DNA of 64,000 nt from Tipula vernalis (GCA_958295665.1 OY282560.1:193256061-193320060); one strand, 5' to 3'; positions 35,808 to 46,263 are shown, counted from the first letter of the stretch. The notes: generated by a model from the letters alone, not told the origin. Program-made: numbers and translations.

Positions 35808-36109
35808 AACTTCGGTCTAAAAATTCCAAAGTATTGAAATCCTGTCAAAAATTTGGTTGGTCCAAAACCACTTTTCTCGACGTTTTAAAACTCCTTGAGT
35901 CTAAAAAAGCAAAAAAAAAAAACAATGTTCGTTCGTGTGTCTCGATGTCTATATGGCTGTCAATCTGTTTCTATGGTCAAGGCGGAGATTTGAAAAGCTT
36001 TTGGAACCTGTACGTCAAGAGGATCGAGTACCTGCCATACGAATTGACCCAAAATACCTGGTTATACAATAGAAATATTAACCAAATTTTTTGTATATGC
36101 TGGTTTGAA

Positions 36110-36335
36110 TATTGAGTTTGGGGCTGAGTTGAAGGTTAAGTTAGGGGTTGAGTTCAAGTTGAATTAGAGTTGAGTTGGGGTTGTGTTAAGATAGAGTGAG
36201 CAGTTGACCAATCGTATGCTGGTTTGAGGATTGAGTTGAAAGAGAGTTTGCGGTTGGGTTGAGTGATGGGTTGTGGGCCGTTTGCGGGTTGAATTGGGGT
36301 TGAAATAGTGTTAAACCAGTGTTTAGTGAGTAGTT
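36110..36335 (+). repeat. GTTGAGTTGGG-type minisatellite
   Basis: Degenerate short-period repeats of GTTGAGTT/GGGTTGAG. Reverse-complement relatives (CCAACTCAACCC) occupy the equivalent place in copy B at 53870-53960. Confidence 0.8.
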
Positions 36336-36767
36336 GAGTAATCTATAAAATAATGTGAGTGTATGTATGTGCAGCATATGTGTTTCATATTTAAACAAAT
36401 CCACACGACTTGACCTGTTTGAACCAAACCTTACACAAATATTGTTTAAGACTTAAGAAAGGTCATTGTTAATATCTCAAACCTCAAATTGAACTTTTTA
36501 CATTTCAAATTAAACCATTAGCAAATTAACCCATTGACTTCCACGATAGATCTTTCTTTTCTCAACTGTTGAAGGGGACGTTCTACAAAATAAATTAATT
36601 TTTTATTTATTTATTATAGTATAGTGTAGTAGTATAGTGTAAATATACCTATATAGTTTAAATAAAATTATATCTTTATAAAATAAAACTATAACTATTG
36701 TTGTATTGTGCGAAAAAACTGTTAATTAAACAAAACAAACTGTTAATTAAAATATTTTTTATTGTGA

Positions 36768-37419
36768 TTGTCAAAATCTACTCGTAAAGTCCAAAATGAG
36801 TGTGTGTGTAAAATATGTGTTAAAAAAATAAATCGCGATAATGACAAAGTAAAGTGCCAAGGTTGTCTAACTCTATTTCACTCAAGCTGTGTAGGTTTGT
36901 CTCAAAAAGAAAATTCCAGTAACTCTATTAAGCAATTTTCAGTGTGGAATTGTGCAGAGTGTAAAAACAAGGCAAAAACAACAAAATCTTTGCCAATAGA
37001 GTCCAATGTCGAAAATGTATCAACACCTAAACAAAACAATTGTTCACAAAGAGCAACGGATGGTAATTCCGTCAACTTTGACTTTGATTTTACCTATAGT
37101 GTTGCATCGTTCAAATTTATATATGAATAATTAAAAATAAATGAAACAACCATCACAAAGTGAAGTGTCTGTTTACAAAATAAATTCACCACGATCGAAA
37201 AAGGTAATCGTTAAATTTAAAGATCATATCGTTCGTGATTCAGTGTTGGCAGCTAAGAGGAAGAAGCGATTATCCTGTGACTGTCTTGGAATATCACCTT
37301 CATCAAATATTTTCATCAACGAAAATTTGACCAAAATTAGGAATCAACTGTATGCTAAAGCTAGAAAATTAAAAAAGTTAAATAAGTTTACATATTTTTT
37401 ACTTTTTTCAATATATTAA
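36768..37419 (+). pseudogene. CR1-like LINE ORF1 with PHD-type zinc finger
   Basis: The first piece (36768-37130) holds a Cys4-His-Cys3 PHD-like finger: CKIC, CQGCLTLFHSSC, then WNCAEC. PHD-type ORF1 proteins are found in CR1/L2-type LINEs and bind nucleic acid. After a stop, 37141-37419 continues with KVIVKFKDHIVRDSVL and INENLTKIRNQLYAKAR, the C-terminal domain of these ORF1 proteins. The first piece begins with TTG, no ATG. ORF2 is missing except for a tail at 40262-40440. Confidence 0.72.
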
Positions 37420-37779
37420 TTAATTCATGTAATATCTAATATGCTACCGGTGATTAGACCTTTTTAATTGTGTTTTTAATTAACACTAGAAGTATACCAT
37501 ATTAGTATTTACGAACGATAATTCAACGATACCGACTAATAGACAGAATTATATTTATTTAATGTTTAATTTTTATATGATTTTAATATGTTCCGAGGAT
37601 TGTAGTAAGAGAATTCAATCCAGTTTCGAACTGATTAGCTTATGATTATGAAAAAAAAAAATCTTCTCATCAGGCCGCGGCGACCCGACTGATTATACCA
37701 CAATTTACATTTTATATACAGAATGTATTGTGCATTTAAGTACTAGCGAATCATACTAATACAGATGAATTCTCTTACA
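37420..37779. other. AT-rich junction between nested LINE fragments
   Basis: No coding sequence. It separates the plus-strand CR1-like ORF1 from the truncated 3' side of the minus-strand Jockey-like LINE. Confidence 0.4.
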
Positions 37780-37789
37780 ATTTTCCTCT

Positions 37790-39471
37790 TCACGATATTC
37801 ACAACACTAGGAAATTTTTGAGCCTTAATATATGTAGCTTGCGTTGAGTGTCCAGCACGGAATCCGAATTGGTGATCAGGAGTGTAGGGTTGGAGCAGTG
37901 GAAGTAATCTATTGAGAATGACTATTTCTGTTATTTTGCTTAAACCGTTTAGAAGTGAAATGAGGCGAGTGTTTTCTATTCTGTTGCTTGGCTTTCCTGG
38001 CTTAGGAATAGGTATGACTTTGCCGATCTTCCAGCAGTCTGGAAAGTAACCAGTGTTTATTATTCCGTTTAGGATATCGGTGAAGTGAATGACTGCTCTC
38101 TCGGGGAGGTTTTTTAGAGCTGTATTAGGAATATTGTCATCGCCAGGAGCTTTTCTTTTGTTGAGGTTAAGAATAATGTTGAAAATTTCGTCTTTATCGA
38201 CCGTCGGACTGATTGGATCGTACGGTTGGGAGTTAAGAAAATTTGCAATGTTGATATTGACTTACAACTCGAATTGGGGGTCTTTGAATGCCTTGTTCTT
38301 GCACTTTTTCGTAGTGGGATGCGATTTGTTCGGAAATTTGTTTAGGATCTATGATAGGATGGGGATCTTGCAGAATCTGGGTGATTGAATTGAATTTATT
38401 GCCATTGAGCTTCCTAGTTTCGTTAAAAATTTCGGGGGAATTATCGGGCACTTCTTTCAATCTTCTTTTAAAGCTTGCATTTTTCAGTTCTCTGAACCAA
38501 CAGGAAATCAGCTTCGAAAGGAGATTGATTTCAGTTTTTGAGACAGAACCTGTATATTTATAAGGGAGACGGTTCAAACGGTTTCGTTGCTTAATTAGGG
38601 ATTGGAGCTGGTGTGGTAGTTTTGCGTTATCCTTACTTTGGGTAAGTGGAATAGATTTCTCAATCGCAAGCTGGATTGTTTTGGTAAGAGTGGAAGCCCT
38701 TTCTTCAATTTCAGCAATGGTGACAGGGACCGGGTGCTCATCTGGGAGGTTTTGATGAATATGGACTTTGAATTTGGCCCAGTCGGCTTGGGCGAAGTTC
38801 CGGTAGTTCTTTTTTGATTGGAATTGAGTTTTGAACGGGACTGTAAAAAACATCGGAAAGTGGTCAGAACAAAACTCATGTAAAGTTTGGGGATTGTTTG
38901 GCAAAGTGATATTCTTGGATAATATCAAGTCGAGTATTGAATTTCCCCTAGGAAAGGTTGGATCGCTCGGGACGTTTAATTGTAGCTTAGAATTTAAGCA
39001 TAGCTTAAAGAGTGCTAGACCATTCTGGTTGTTGTTTGGGCAGTTCCAGGCTTCGTGTCGGGAGTTGAAATCTCCAGCCAGTATGGTTTGGTTGCCAGAG
39101 TTTAGGAGATGTACTATATTCGGTATATTGATCTTCCTAACGTAGGTCAAACAAAACGTAATACATCGATTTGGGGTCCCTACGTTTAGTAAAGAAGCCT
39201 CAATGTCGTTTGAGATGAACGTTTGGGCTAGAAAATGAGGGATACCATTCTGTATCAGAATGGCTGTGCCTCCGGTATTAACTTTTGTCCTGCCACACCT
39301 AAAGATGGTGTACCCCGGGACAAAGAATCAGTGTCGCTGGTTTAGGTGGGTTTCGCACAGAAGGACTAGATTTGGTTTTTGACGGGACAACATTTCCTCC
39401 AGCTCTTTACGTCGTTCTAGTGAGACTAGACTATTGGCGTTGAGAGTAATGCAGGTCAGTTGTTCAATCAT
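37790..39471 (-). pseudogene. Jockey-like LINE ORF2 (endonuclease and partial RT)
   Basis: ATG 39471 starts a frame open to 38233 apart from one TGA at 39328-39330. It begins TCITLNANSL, contains VLLCETHLNQ, ILAGDFNSRHEAW and CSDHFPMFF (endonuclease motifs with catalytic Asp and His), then a linker. After a frameshift near 38265, RT blocks 0-2a follow (NKRKAPGDDNIPN, YFPDCWKIGKVIPIPKPGK, HQFGFRAGHST). The frame ends there: no YADD, no C-terminal domain. Confidence 0.85.
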
Positions 39472-40225
39472 GGGTGGATGGGTAGGGCGGCTACGAATCT
39501 CATGTAGGCAAAGCGTTTTTCAACTATGTTGGATATAAGAATGCGACCATATTCCGTGAAGAATTGCTCGCACTTGACCTTAAGGTCGAAAAGATTGGTT
39601 CCGAATAGTTCCTCACACTCCTCTAACAGGCGATCGACAATATTCTTGGGAGCAGGAGATGGTTGGGAATTTAATGAATATCTGCAAGTTATACTGGCAT
39701 ATGAGATACCTTCTCTCCGCAACCCGAGTCCTGAGGGAATTCGGGCCGGACCTGGATTACGCGGGGTAATTTTGGAAATAAATCTTTGTCTCACCGGACA
39801 TTGGTTGTAGTTGGCGGGATGTTGATCACCACAGTTCACACATTCGGCCAGCTTTTTTAATTCCACGGAGTTTCCACATTTACCAGGCTCATGGCTCTCT
39901 TTACACTTGACACATCTGTAGTAGCAACTACAGTTGGTTGCTGTGTATACGAATCTCTGGCAGTTGCGTCACTGAGTCACCTGGGCTCGGCCTCTTTTCT
40001 TCTCCCAGGTGACTCGGTAATGGCTCTTACCGATATAAGTTTGTCAATCGGCGTGTTCTTGTCGATGATGACTTGAAACAACGGCATTGGTACAATCACT
40101 GAAGTACTTTCCGATGTTTTCCTTCGGAAAGTCATCACTGAAACTTTGGCTTCGTTCCCATGTTTATCTTTAAGGGTGAGCTCGATCTCTCCGGGGTTGA
40201 GAGATGAGTGAGCTCCGCGCATCAC
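39468..40225 (-). pseudogene. Jockey-like LINE ORF1 (Gag-like)
   Basis: A C-terminal ORF (39866-39468) has CVNCGDQHPANYNQCP, the last CCHC knuckle; just upstream in another frame are RCVKCKESHEPGKCG and a first partial knuckle near 39940. 40225-39977 carries the preceding RNA-binding-like region (IVPMPLFQVIIDKNTPIDKL) including a stop or frameshift near 39975. The stop TGA at 39468-39470 overlaps the ORF2 ATG (39469-39471) as ATGA. ORF1 would coat the element RNA. Confidence 0.8.
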
Positions 40226-40261
40226 GTATGCGAGTCACTTTTCGTCAGGATGTGTGTATGT

Positions 40262-40440
40262 GTGATACTCTACTCAAAAATTACTTGAATTTGGTACTAA
40301 CGAAGTTGTATTTTCTTCGACCGATTTGTCCGATGGACGTAATACTTAAGATTTATTATGGTATTTTCAACTCAAAGATTGAGTATGGTTTAGTTGTTTA
40401 TGGTGGAACATACATTACTAACATAACACCTCTGGGGGGG
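40262..40440 (+). pseudogene. CR1-like LINE RT C-terminal fragment
   Basis: The plus-strand ORF gives KNYLNLVLTKLYFLRPICPM and IYYGIFNSKIEYGLVVYGGT, matching the thumb region after the RT core of CR1-type LINEs (YF.L..S.L.YGI..WGG). It has the same orientation as the PHD ORF1 at 36768-37419, so both may come from one copy split by the Jockey-like insertion. Confidence 0.6.
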
Positions 40441-40444
40441 TAAA

Positions 40445-41350
40445 AAATGGGATTCTAAACTGATTTTTGGATGAAGTTCTGGAATATGGAAAAGTATCAG
40501 AGAACTTGTCTATTTATCAACCGATAATGATCAAATTTGGTTTGTGCGTTGGAAATGGGATTCTAAAAATCCGATGAATGGAAATTACGATGGAACTTGC
40601 CTATTTCTCGACCAATTATGGTCAAATTCAGCTTGTGCATTGGAAAGGGATTCTAAAATGATTTTTGGGTGAAGTTCTGGAATATGGCCACGTATGATGG
40701 AACTTGCGTATTTCTCAGCCGATTATGATGAAATTTGATTCTAATGGGAAATGGGATTCTAAAATGAACTTTGGGCGAAGATCTGGAATATGGCCAATTA
40801 TGATGGAATTTGCCTAGTTCTTAACCGATTATGATGAAATTTGATTCTAAAATAATTTTTGGATGAAGTTCTTTAACATGGCCATGAATCACGGAATTTG
40901 CCTATATCTCGTCGAATTATGTTAAATTTCGGCTTGTGCTTTGGAAATTTCATTTTAAAATAATTTTTTTCAGAAGTTCTGGAACATGTACATTGGAAAT
41001 GGGAATTTAAAATGATTTTTGGATGAATTTCTGGAACATGGACAAGTATGCTACAACTAGGCTATTTCTCAAACGATTATGATGAAGTTCGATAGGTATA
41101 TGGACTAGTATTGGGATTCTAAAATTATTTTTAATTGAAATTCTGGAGTATGGCTAGTTATGATAGAACTTGTCTATTTTTTAACGGATTTTACTGGAAT
41201 TTTACGTGTGCGATTATAACGGGATTTTCAAATGATTTTTAGATAAATTTCTAGAATATGGCCAATTAGAACGGAACTTTGCTACTCCTTAACCGAGTAT
41301 AATGAAATTCGAGATTTGGAATAAGGATTTAAAATAATATTTTTAATTCC
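40445..41350 (+). repeat. Degenerate tandem array, period about 105 bp
   Basis: About nine copies of a unit with GGGATTCTAAAATGATTTTT, GATGAAGTTCTGGAATATGG, TGGAACTTGCCTATTTCTC and CCGATTATGATGAAATT. Copies start near 40449, 40557, 40649, 40752, 40844, 40950, 41000, 41112, 41219 and 41330 with variable spacing. Confidence 0.85.
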
Positions 41351-41704
41351 GAAACTCTGCACTATCGTTATTAGTTTTAATACTGAGACGCATTATATTT
41401 TTCTAAACAAGACCAAATTTACCGCCCTGACAGCAAATACTAATCGAAAGTTTCTAATGGAACTTGAATATTGTTACGGAGATAATCTTGATCGTTTAGC
41501 AATTGAAATAGTATGCTAAGGCTGTCTTAAAGAACCCTCACCTGCATGATTTACAGAAACCTAAATAGACAACATTATAGAAGCCATATTGACATATTTC
41601 TCACAACTTCGTCTAAATTTAATTTTTGGGTCACATTTCCTACTATTCGTTGGAAACGTCAAAATTCATCATAATCGTTTAGTAGCTAAGTTATTTTCTT
41701 GTTG

Positions 41705-41830
41705 ACCATCTTACAGAACTTTATCCAAAAATCATTTTAGAATCCCATTTCCAATGCACATTTCAAATTTCATCATAATTGGTTGAGGAATAGCAAAGTT
41801 TCATCCTCATTGGCCATTATATAATTTGTT
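41705..41830 (-). repeat. Inverted copy of the 105-bp unit
   Basis: CAGAACTTTATCCAAAAATC and the following sequence is the reverse complement of the unit in 40445-41350, so the array folds back on itself within copy A. Confidence 0.8.
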
Positions 41831-41919
41831 AAGAGTTCAATTTGGAATTTAAAAGGTCCAATTTGAGATGTAAAACTTCAGTTCGAAGTATAAAAGGATC
41901 AACTTGAAGTGTAAAACTA

Positions 41920-42170
41920 GTATGACGGTAACGTTTTATGATGGTATGATTTTATGATGATATCATGGTACAACGGTTTGAAGGTGTGGTGGATTGGTGG
42001 TAAGATTTACATCACGGTGTGATGGTTTGACGTCACTATGGTACAATAGTACGATTGGATGATGGTTTAATGGTTTAGTGTCGTGATAGTATGATGGTAT
42101 GATGGTATAATGAGATAATGGTATGATGGAATGATTGTTTAAGGTTATGATGGTTCGACAGTACGTATGT
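41920..42170 (+). repeat. ATGATGGT-type short tandem repeats
   Basis: Repeats of TGATGGTATGATGG and close variants. Copy B has the complementary ATCATACCATC type at 52490-52880. Confidence 0.85.
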
Positions 42171-42179
42171 CGTTTTGAT

Positions 42180-42540
42180 GGTTAGTAGGATTTGCATTGA
42201 AATTGTGTTGGACTTGAAAGAGGTTAGATTGAGTTGAGTTCATACACGCATGTTGCTCAGAGGGTTGAGAATTGGGTCGAGCTAAGTTGAGTTGGTTTAG
42301 TAGTAGGATTTAGTTAGCTTGCATTGGGGTGTAAGTTCTTCTGTTGGGGAATTATTTAAGGGTTGATTTGGAGTTAGGTTAAAGGGTTGATTTGAAAGTG
42401 TATTAAAGGTTGATTTGGTGATTGAATTGATGGCAAGGTTGGCCGTTAATTTGGTGATTGCATTTAGGATTGTGTTGCGATTGAGATAGAGGTTGAGTTT
42501 TAAATTGAGTTGGAGGGTAAGCTGAAGATTGACTTAAGAG
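42180..42540 (+). repeat. Second GAGTTG/GGTTGATTTG minisatellite
   Basis: Related in sequence and in the same orientation as 36110-36335, near the other end of copy A. Confidence 0.75.
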
Positions 42541-42647
42541 CTTCATTTAATCAAGACCGAAGTTCTGATCACCTTATGAGATTTCAGCCCTTTTTATTTT
42601 ACAGATTATTTTAGGCAAAATAATATGGTTCTAGTGCAATTACAATA

Positions 42648-42905
42648 ATGCTGTCAATTCAAATAATTTATAAGTATCATTTGTTGAATGGTTTGAAGTT
42701 GCTAGCTATTTTATTTGCCTTTGCCGAACACCCGGATCGCAATATTTACGAAAATATCCCCCTTAAGTGTGCAAAATATATGGGTCGACCCACCTTTCAT
42801 ATCAATACTACAGATTGTCCTTATGTAATGCAATATGCGGGTGGTCTACGAAAAATGAGCCTACAGCTAAACGCCCGAAATGTGAAAGAGTTGGGAGTGC
42901 TTTGA
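42648..42905 (+). CDS. Unrecognised 85-codon ORF
   Basis: It has a true ATG and an unremarkable composition with four Cys and no membrane segment beyond a short hydrophobic start. Residues such as NIYENIPLKCAKYMG and INTTDCPYVMQYAGG look protein-like, more than random AT-rich ORFs do, but I cannot place them in a family. It follows directly after composite copy A. It may be an exon or transposon fragment, or chance. Confidence 0.22.
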   Translation: MLSIQIIYKYHLLNGLKLLAILFAFAEHPDRNIYENIPLKCAKYMGRPTFHINTTDCPYVMQYAGGLRKMSLQLNARNVKELGVL

Positions 42906-42909
42906 GCGA

Positions 42910-44367
42910 CAGAAAAAATTGCAAATATATAAACAAAGAAACAAACACGAGCAACTGCCGGGAGCTGTATAACAAAATCGAATTTAAATGGATTACAAAT
43001 TGTTTTAATTTCTCCAAGGTGTTTTTATTTTTAAATCACGCAATCATAACATTTAACCATTAAATTTTTAACAAAATAACAAGAGTAAAGTGTAATCCAA
43101 TTACAAAACAATTTAAATTTCATTGAACTTCATCTATAACATAAAAAAAAATTAAGAATACTAACCAGACCAAAGAACTTACCAAGTTACAAGAGAAATG
43201 AATAAAATAAAATGTTTTCGCGTATATTATAAAAAATAATTACCAACTGATGTGAATTTTTATAATTATATCCAATTTCAAGTTTCAAGATCATTATACG
43301 CAAACCCCAACTATCATTACATATATCAGAGTACTCATACAAGTGTATACGCGTAATGGCATTTTGGTATTTTTGTAACAGCGTGATGACAAAAATAATT
43401 TCATTTCTGTATACATAAATGAGAGACAAACACAAAAATTTACAATACAATTTTAGCCAAGTTTGATACAATTTAATAATACTGGTTCATATACATATAT
43501 ATAGACGAGTTTGCCTTCATAAATTTTAATCAGTTTATGCCTACGTATTTAATTGTAGTACATAGTGTCGAGTCGTGAAGTAAAAACTCAAGCTGTTTTT
43601 AATTTTATATTAATTAGATAAAAGTGCCTTGATTAATCAGTGCGCGCTATAATAATCACATAACCCTTTTTCAACATAATGTTTTTTTTTGTTACTATAC
43701 TTAAATGCTAATAAAATTTATGCCGTTGTGATTCTAATCATAAATGAAATTAAATAACATTTTAATTACGATTAAGATTCATTAATATTTTTAACTAAGA
43801 CGTGTTCTGTTAAATAGATTAGGTAATAAAAGCGTAATGTCTTAGAAATTGTATAATTTAGTTAAAAGTTGCTTCCTTTCACAAATTGGAAAGGTATATT
43901 CTTCGTTCACTCTTATTAACGACTGCGTATACATTTTAACAATAGGTTTTGTATGTCCGGAAATCGTTTAAAAAATAATTTGGGTAATATAACATTGCAT
44001 CACTCGGTCTGACGCTAAACATAAATTCGAGGTCAATCAAAGATCTTTGTTTTGACTCAGCTCTTACGTGTATAAGTAAATACAAAATGTATTCATGAGT
44101 TAAACGTACCGCATCGTTACTTATTTCATTATTAATAAAAACTACGCGTTTTGATGTGAGCTAATTAAAATAAGCGATAAATCGTAAATATGCAGCTTTA
44201 ATTTTATAACAACAATTTCAAGTAAACAAAAATTATCGTTTATACTAACAAAGTACTTCTATACCAGGCTTCACTAATTAACATTTGTTATTGATTAGCA
44301 TAATATCATAAACGCTGTCGTTTCAAAACGCGCCGCCGTTTTTGGAAGTTATTCTGTTTTAAATTTC
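42910..44367. other. AT-rich upstream region of the candidate microgene
   Basis: No transposon sequence recognised, unlike most of the window. It holds homeodomain-type TAATTA words and a 12-bp palindrome CAAAGATCTTTG at 44038-44049 beside an AGGTCA half-site. These are possible regulatory words only. Confidence 0.3.
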
Positions 44368-44405
44368 TATATAAATTTACTCAAGCAACTAGTCCGCATT
44401 CAGTT
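44368..44405 (+). promoter_or_regulatory. Core promoter: TATA box and initiator
   Basis: TATATAAA at 44368-44375 lies 34 bp (from its first base) before an initiator TTCAGTT whose A is at 44402. Sequence and spacing match arthropod RNA polymerase II core promoters (TATA at about -31, Inr TCAKT). The first ATG follows 53 bp downstream. Confidence 0.6.
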
Positions 44406-44454
44406 TCAATTTTTATTTTGTTCGCGAAAAAAGTTTTGCGCTAGTTAAAAAAAA

Positions 44455-44628
44455 ATGGCTAAAATTATCGTAATAGATACGCCTAAAAAAACTACACAAA
44501 TAGTATCGGCACCTAGTTTAAAACCTAATTGGAAGAAACCAATCAAACAAGCAACTTTTATTCGAGTGTCGACAATTATGAGAGTCGAATATGTTATGGT
44601 GAAACATGTTACAATTGAGACCAACTAA
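44455..44628 (+). CDS. Candidate 57-aa microprotein, single exon
   Basis: It starts at the first ATG after the predicted cap site, in a good insect context (AAAAAAATGG), and runs 57 codons to TAA 44626-44628. The peptide (starting MAKIIVIDTPKKTTQ) is basic, Lys-rich, with no Cys, no signal peptide and no membrane segment; one Trp sits in KPNWKKP. Poly(A) signals follow at 44732 and 44769. It lies in a transposon-free stretch. I know no matching family. The evidence is the arrangement of promoter, context, ORF and poly(A) sites; chance remains possible for an ORF this short. Confidence 0.5.
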   Translation: MAKIIVIDTPKKTTQIVSAPSLKPNWKKPIKQATFIRVSTIMRVEYVMVKHVTIETN

Positions 44629-44731
44629 GGAACTACTGATATTTAAGTTTTAGATTTAAGCTGTGTTTTATATGATATACAAGAAATTGTTAATTTATTT
44701 TTAATTAAGTTATAGAAAATCAAAGATTTCC

Positions 44732-44774
44732 AATAAATTGATTTGAAATTGAGAAGAGATCCGATTTTAATAAA
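44732..44774 (+). terminator. Poly(A) signals of the candidate microgene
   Basis: AATAAA occurs at 44732-44737 and 44769-44774, about 105-145 bp after the stop codon. In such AT-rich DNA they are weak evidence alone. Confidence 0.4.
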
Positions 44775-44789
44775 TAAAGATAGTTGCCT

Positions 44790-46062
44790 CCTGATTTCAT
44801 TATTTTTCTAAGTGTACTTACCATTTTCATAAATTCTCTGAGTACAAAAACCAACAACAACTCAAAACTGGGGTTGCCTCACTTTTTGTAAAACAATGCC
44901 CACCTTTGGGGAAGAGACATCCACTTGAATATAAAATGTTCGTTCTCAGCTTGCATGCTTGTTAATATGCCTAAGCTTTTGGGTTTCATTTTATAAATCC
45001 GCGAAATTTTATCAGATCCATCGCTGGTGGAATGATGGGAATCGTTTCCAATACGCCTATCTTTTCTAGGTCGAACCTCTATGACACCGATTCATGTCAA
45101 CCTGTTCAATAAACTTTAGCCATTTTAGCGCAAATTTAAGCAAATTTTTTTCTATTTCCGAACTGTAAGACGAGGAAAGAGGAAAATCTCATCTCTCACC
45201 TGCTATATAGAATTTTACGCCGGACCAACAACATAACTATTTTATACCGAATGTTGTACGTCAACTCCTATTTTGAGATTGGCTATACGCAAATGTCGAC
45301 AATAACGTAGACAATTGTTTTCGATGTAGACAATATTGAAAATTTGTAGGCAGTGAAAATATTATTTTTGTTGTTGTTTTTCGCCTTGGACGCCAAAGCA
45401 TTTCTCATGAATAAGAAAAAGCGCTAAAAATAATAGGCTCACTACGAGTATATTCATTATTTTAAGCGATCAATTTCGTTCAGTTAAATATTTTAAACGA
45501 CATAATGTCTTATACATCTTAGCTGAAAACCAAATAGTCTATGTAAAAAAAATAACATATTCGGTATATTGAATTTTTATTATGAAGTAGAAAGACCGGA
45601 AATATTATTTACCTGTCGGTTGGTCCTTATTTTTAACCAACCACAAGATACATATTAACTTTGTCAATTGGACGGGTGTGGCACCAAAGTTAAGCAGATT
45701 AATGGACCAGCTCCGTAACCTTCCATTACGGTGCATATCTCGTGAGCTGTTTTGGTCATGTATTAGCCAGGTGCGTGATGAGCACAATTTTGGCCTTTTG
45801 GGACATTTTGTTTAATTGGCACAGGCAAAAGTACGGCGCTAAAAGAGAAATACTTGACAAAAATCCCTAATCTAAGATGGACCAGCATATGCCGATGGAT
45901 GAATGGCTGATAGGTTAATTAATCCAAAATATGCGGACTCTGGATACCAGGCACCTTCCAGTTTTATTTAGCCTATCTGTAGTAAAGCAAGGTGACCCAC
46001 AGACGACTTTCCATTCTCAGAATATTCTAAGAGTTAAATCAAACGGAAGACGGAACAGGGGT
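44790..46062. other. Spacer without recognised gene
   Basis: Moderately AT-rich. The ORF at 45605-45787 on the minus strand shows no family features. Part of 45600-46060 may be old transposon sequence, but I could not identify it. Confidence 0.4.
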
Positions 46063-46254
46063 ATTTTCATTCTCTCACAAAAATTCCATTAGGCTAGAAG
46101 TATCTCCGTTGTTATACCAAAGTAACCAAAAAGATTTGTATAAGTGAAACAATATTAATAAAATGTATGTAACATATTGTGAAATCTACGTGTAGCTACT
46201 GCATTTTTATTGAAATTCCGGAACTAGCGCAGTAAAAACTAAAACAACCTAACA
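46063..46254 (+). repeat. BEL element 2 5' LTR (right part)
   Basis: From TTTTCATTCTCTCAC to CCTAACA it matches 51179-51370 at about 93 percent by eye, with substitutions scattered along the length. Sequence to the left no longer matches. Confidence 0.85.
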
Positions 46255-46263
46255 TTAGTTTTA

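Larger units (their letters stand above)
37780..40228 (-). mobile_element. Jockey-like LINE, 3'-truncated
   Basis: The minus strand carries ORF1 (Gag-like with zinc knuckles) and ORF2 (endonuclease and the first RT blocks). The RT stops before its catalytic YADD motif at about 37780-37800. Loss of the 3' end while keeping the 5' end is the reverse of usual LINE truncation and points to a later deletion. It lies inside the CR1-like LINE, which lies inside composite copy A. Confidence 0.82.
35808..42610 (+). repeat. Composite minisatellite-rich element, copy A (with nested LINEs)
   Basis: AACTTCGGTCT at 35808-35818 and its inverse at 42554-42564 bracket a region whose ends match the inverted copy B at 52390-54277. 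Order: a 300-bp unique end, GTTGAGTTGGG-type repeats, two LINE fragments, a 105-bp-period array, an inverted piece of that array, ATGATGGT repeats, more GAGTTG repeats and the other end. Homology with copy B extends about 45 bp beyond the inner inverted motif (TGATCACCTTATGAG). No transposase was recognised; a nonautonomous foldback or Helitron-like element is possible. Confidence 0.65.

Noticed and set aside
41920..42170. CRISPR-like array
   Set aside because: Units are short, degenerate and without unique spacers; it is a simple minisatellite in a eukaryotic genome.
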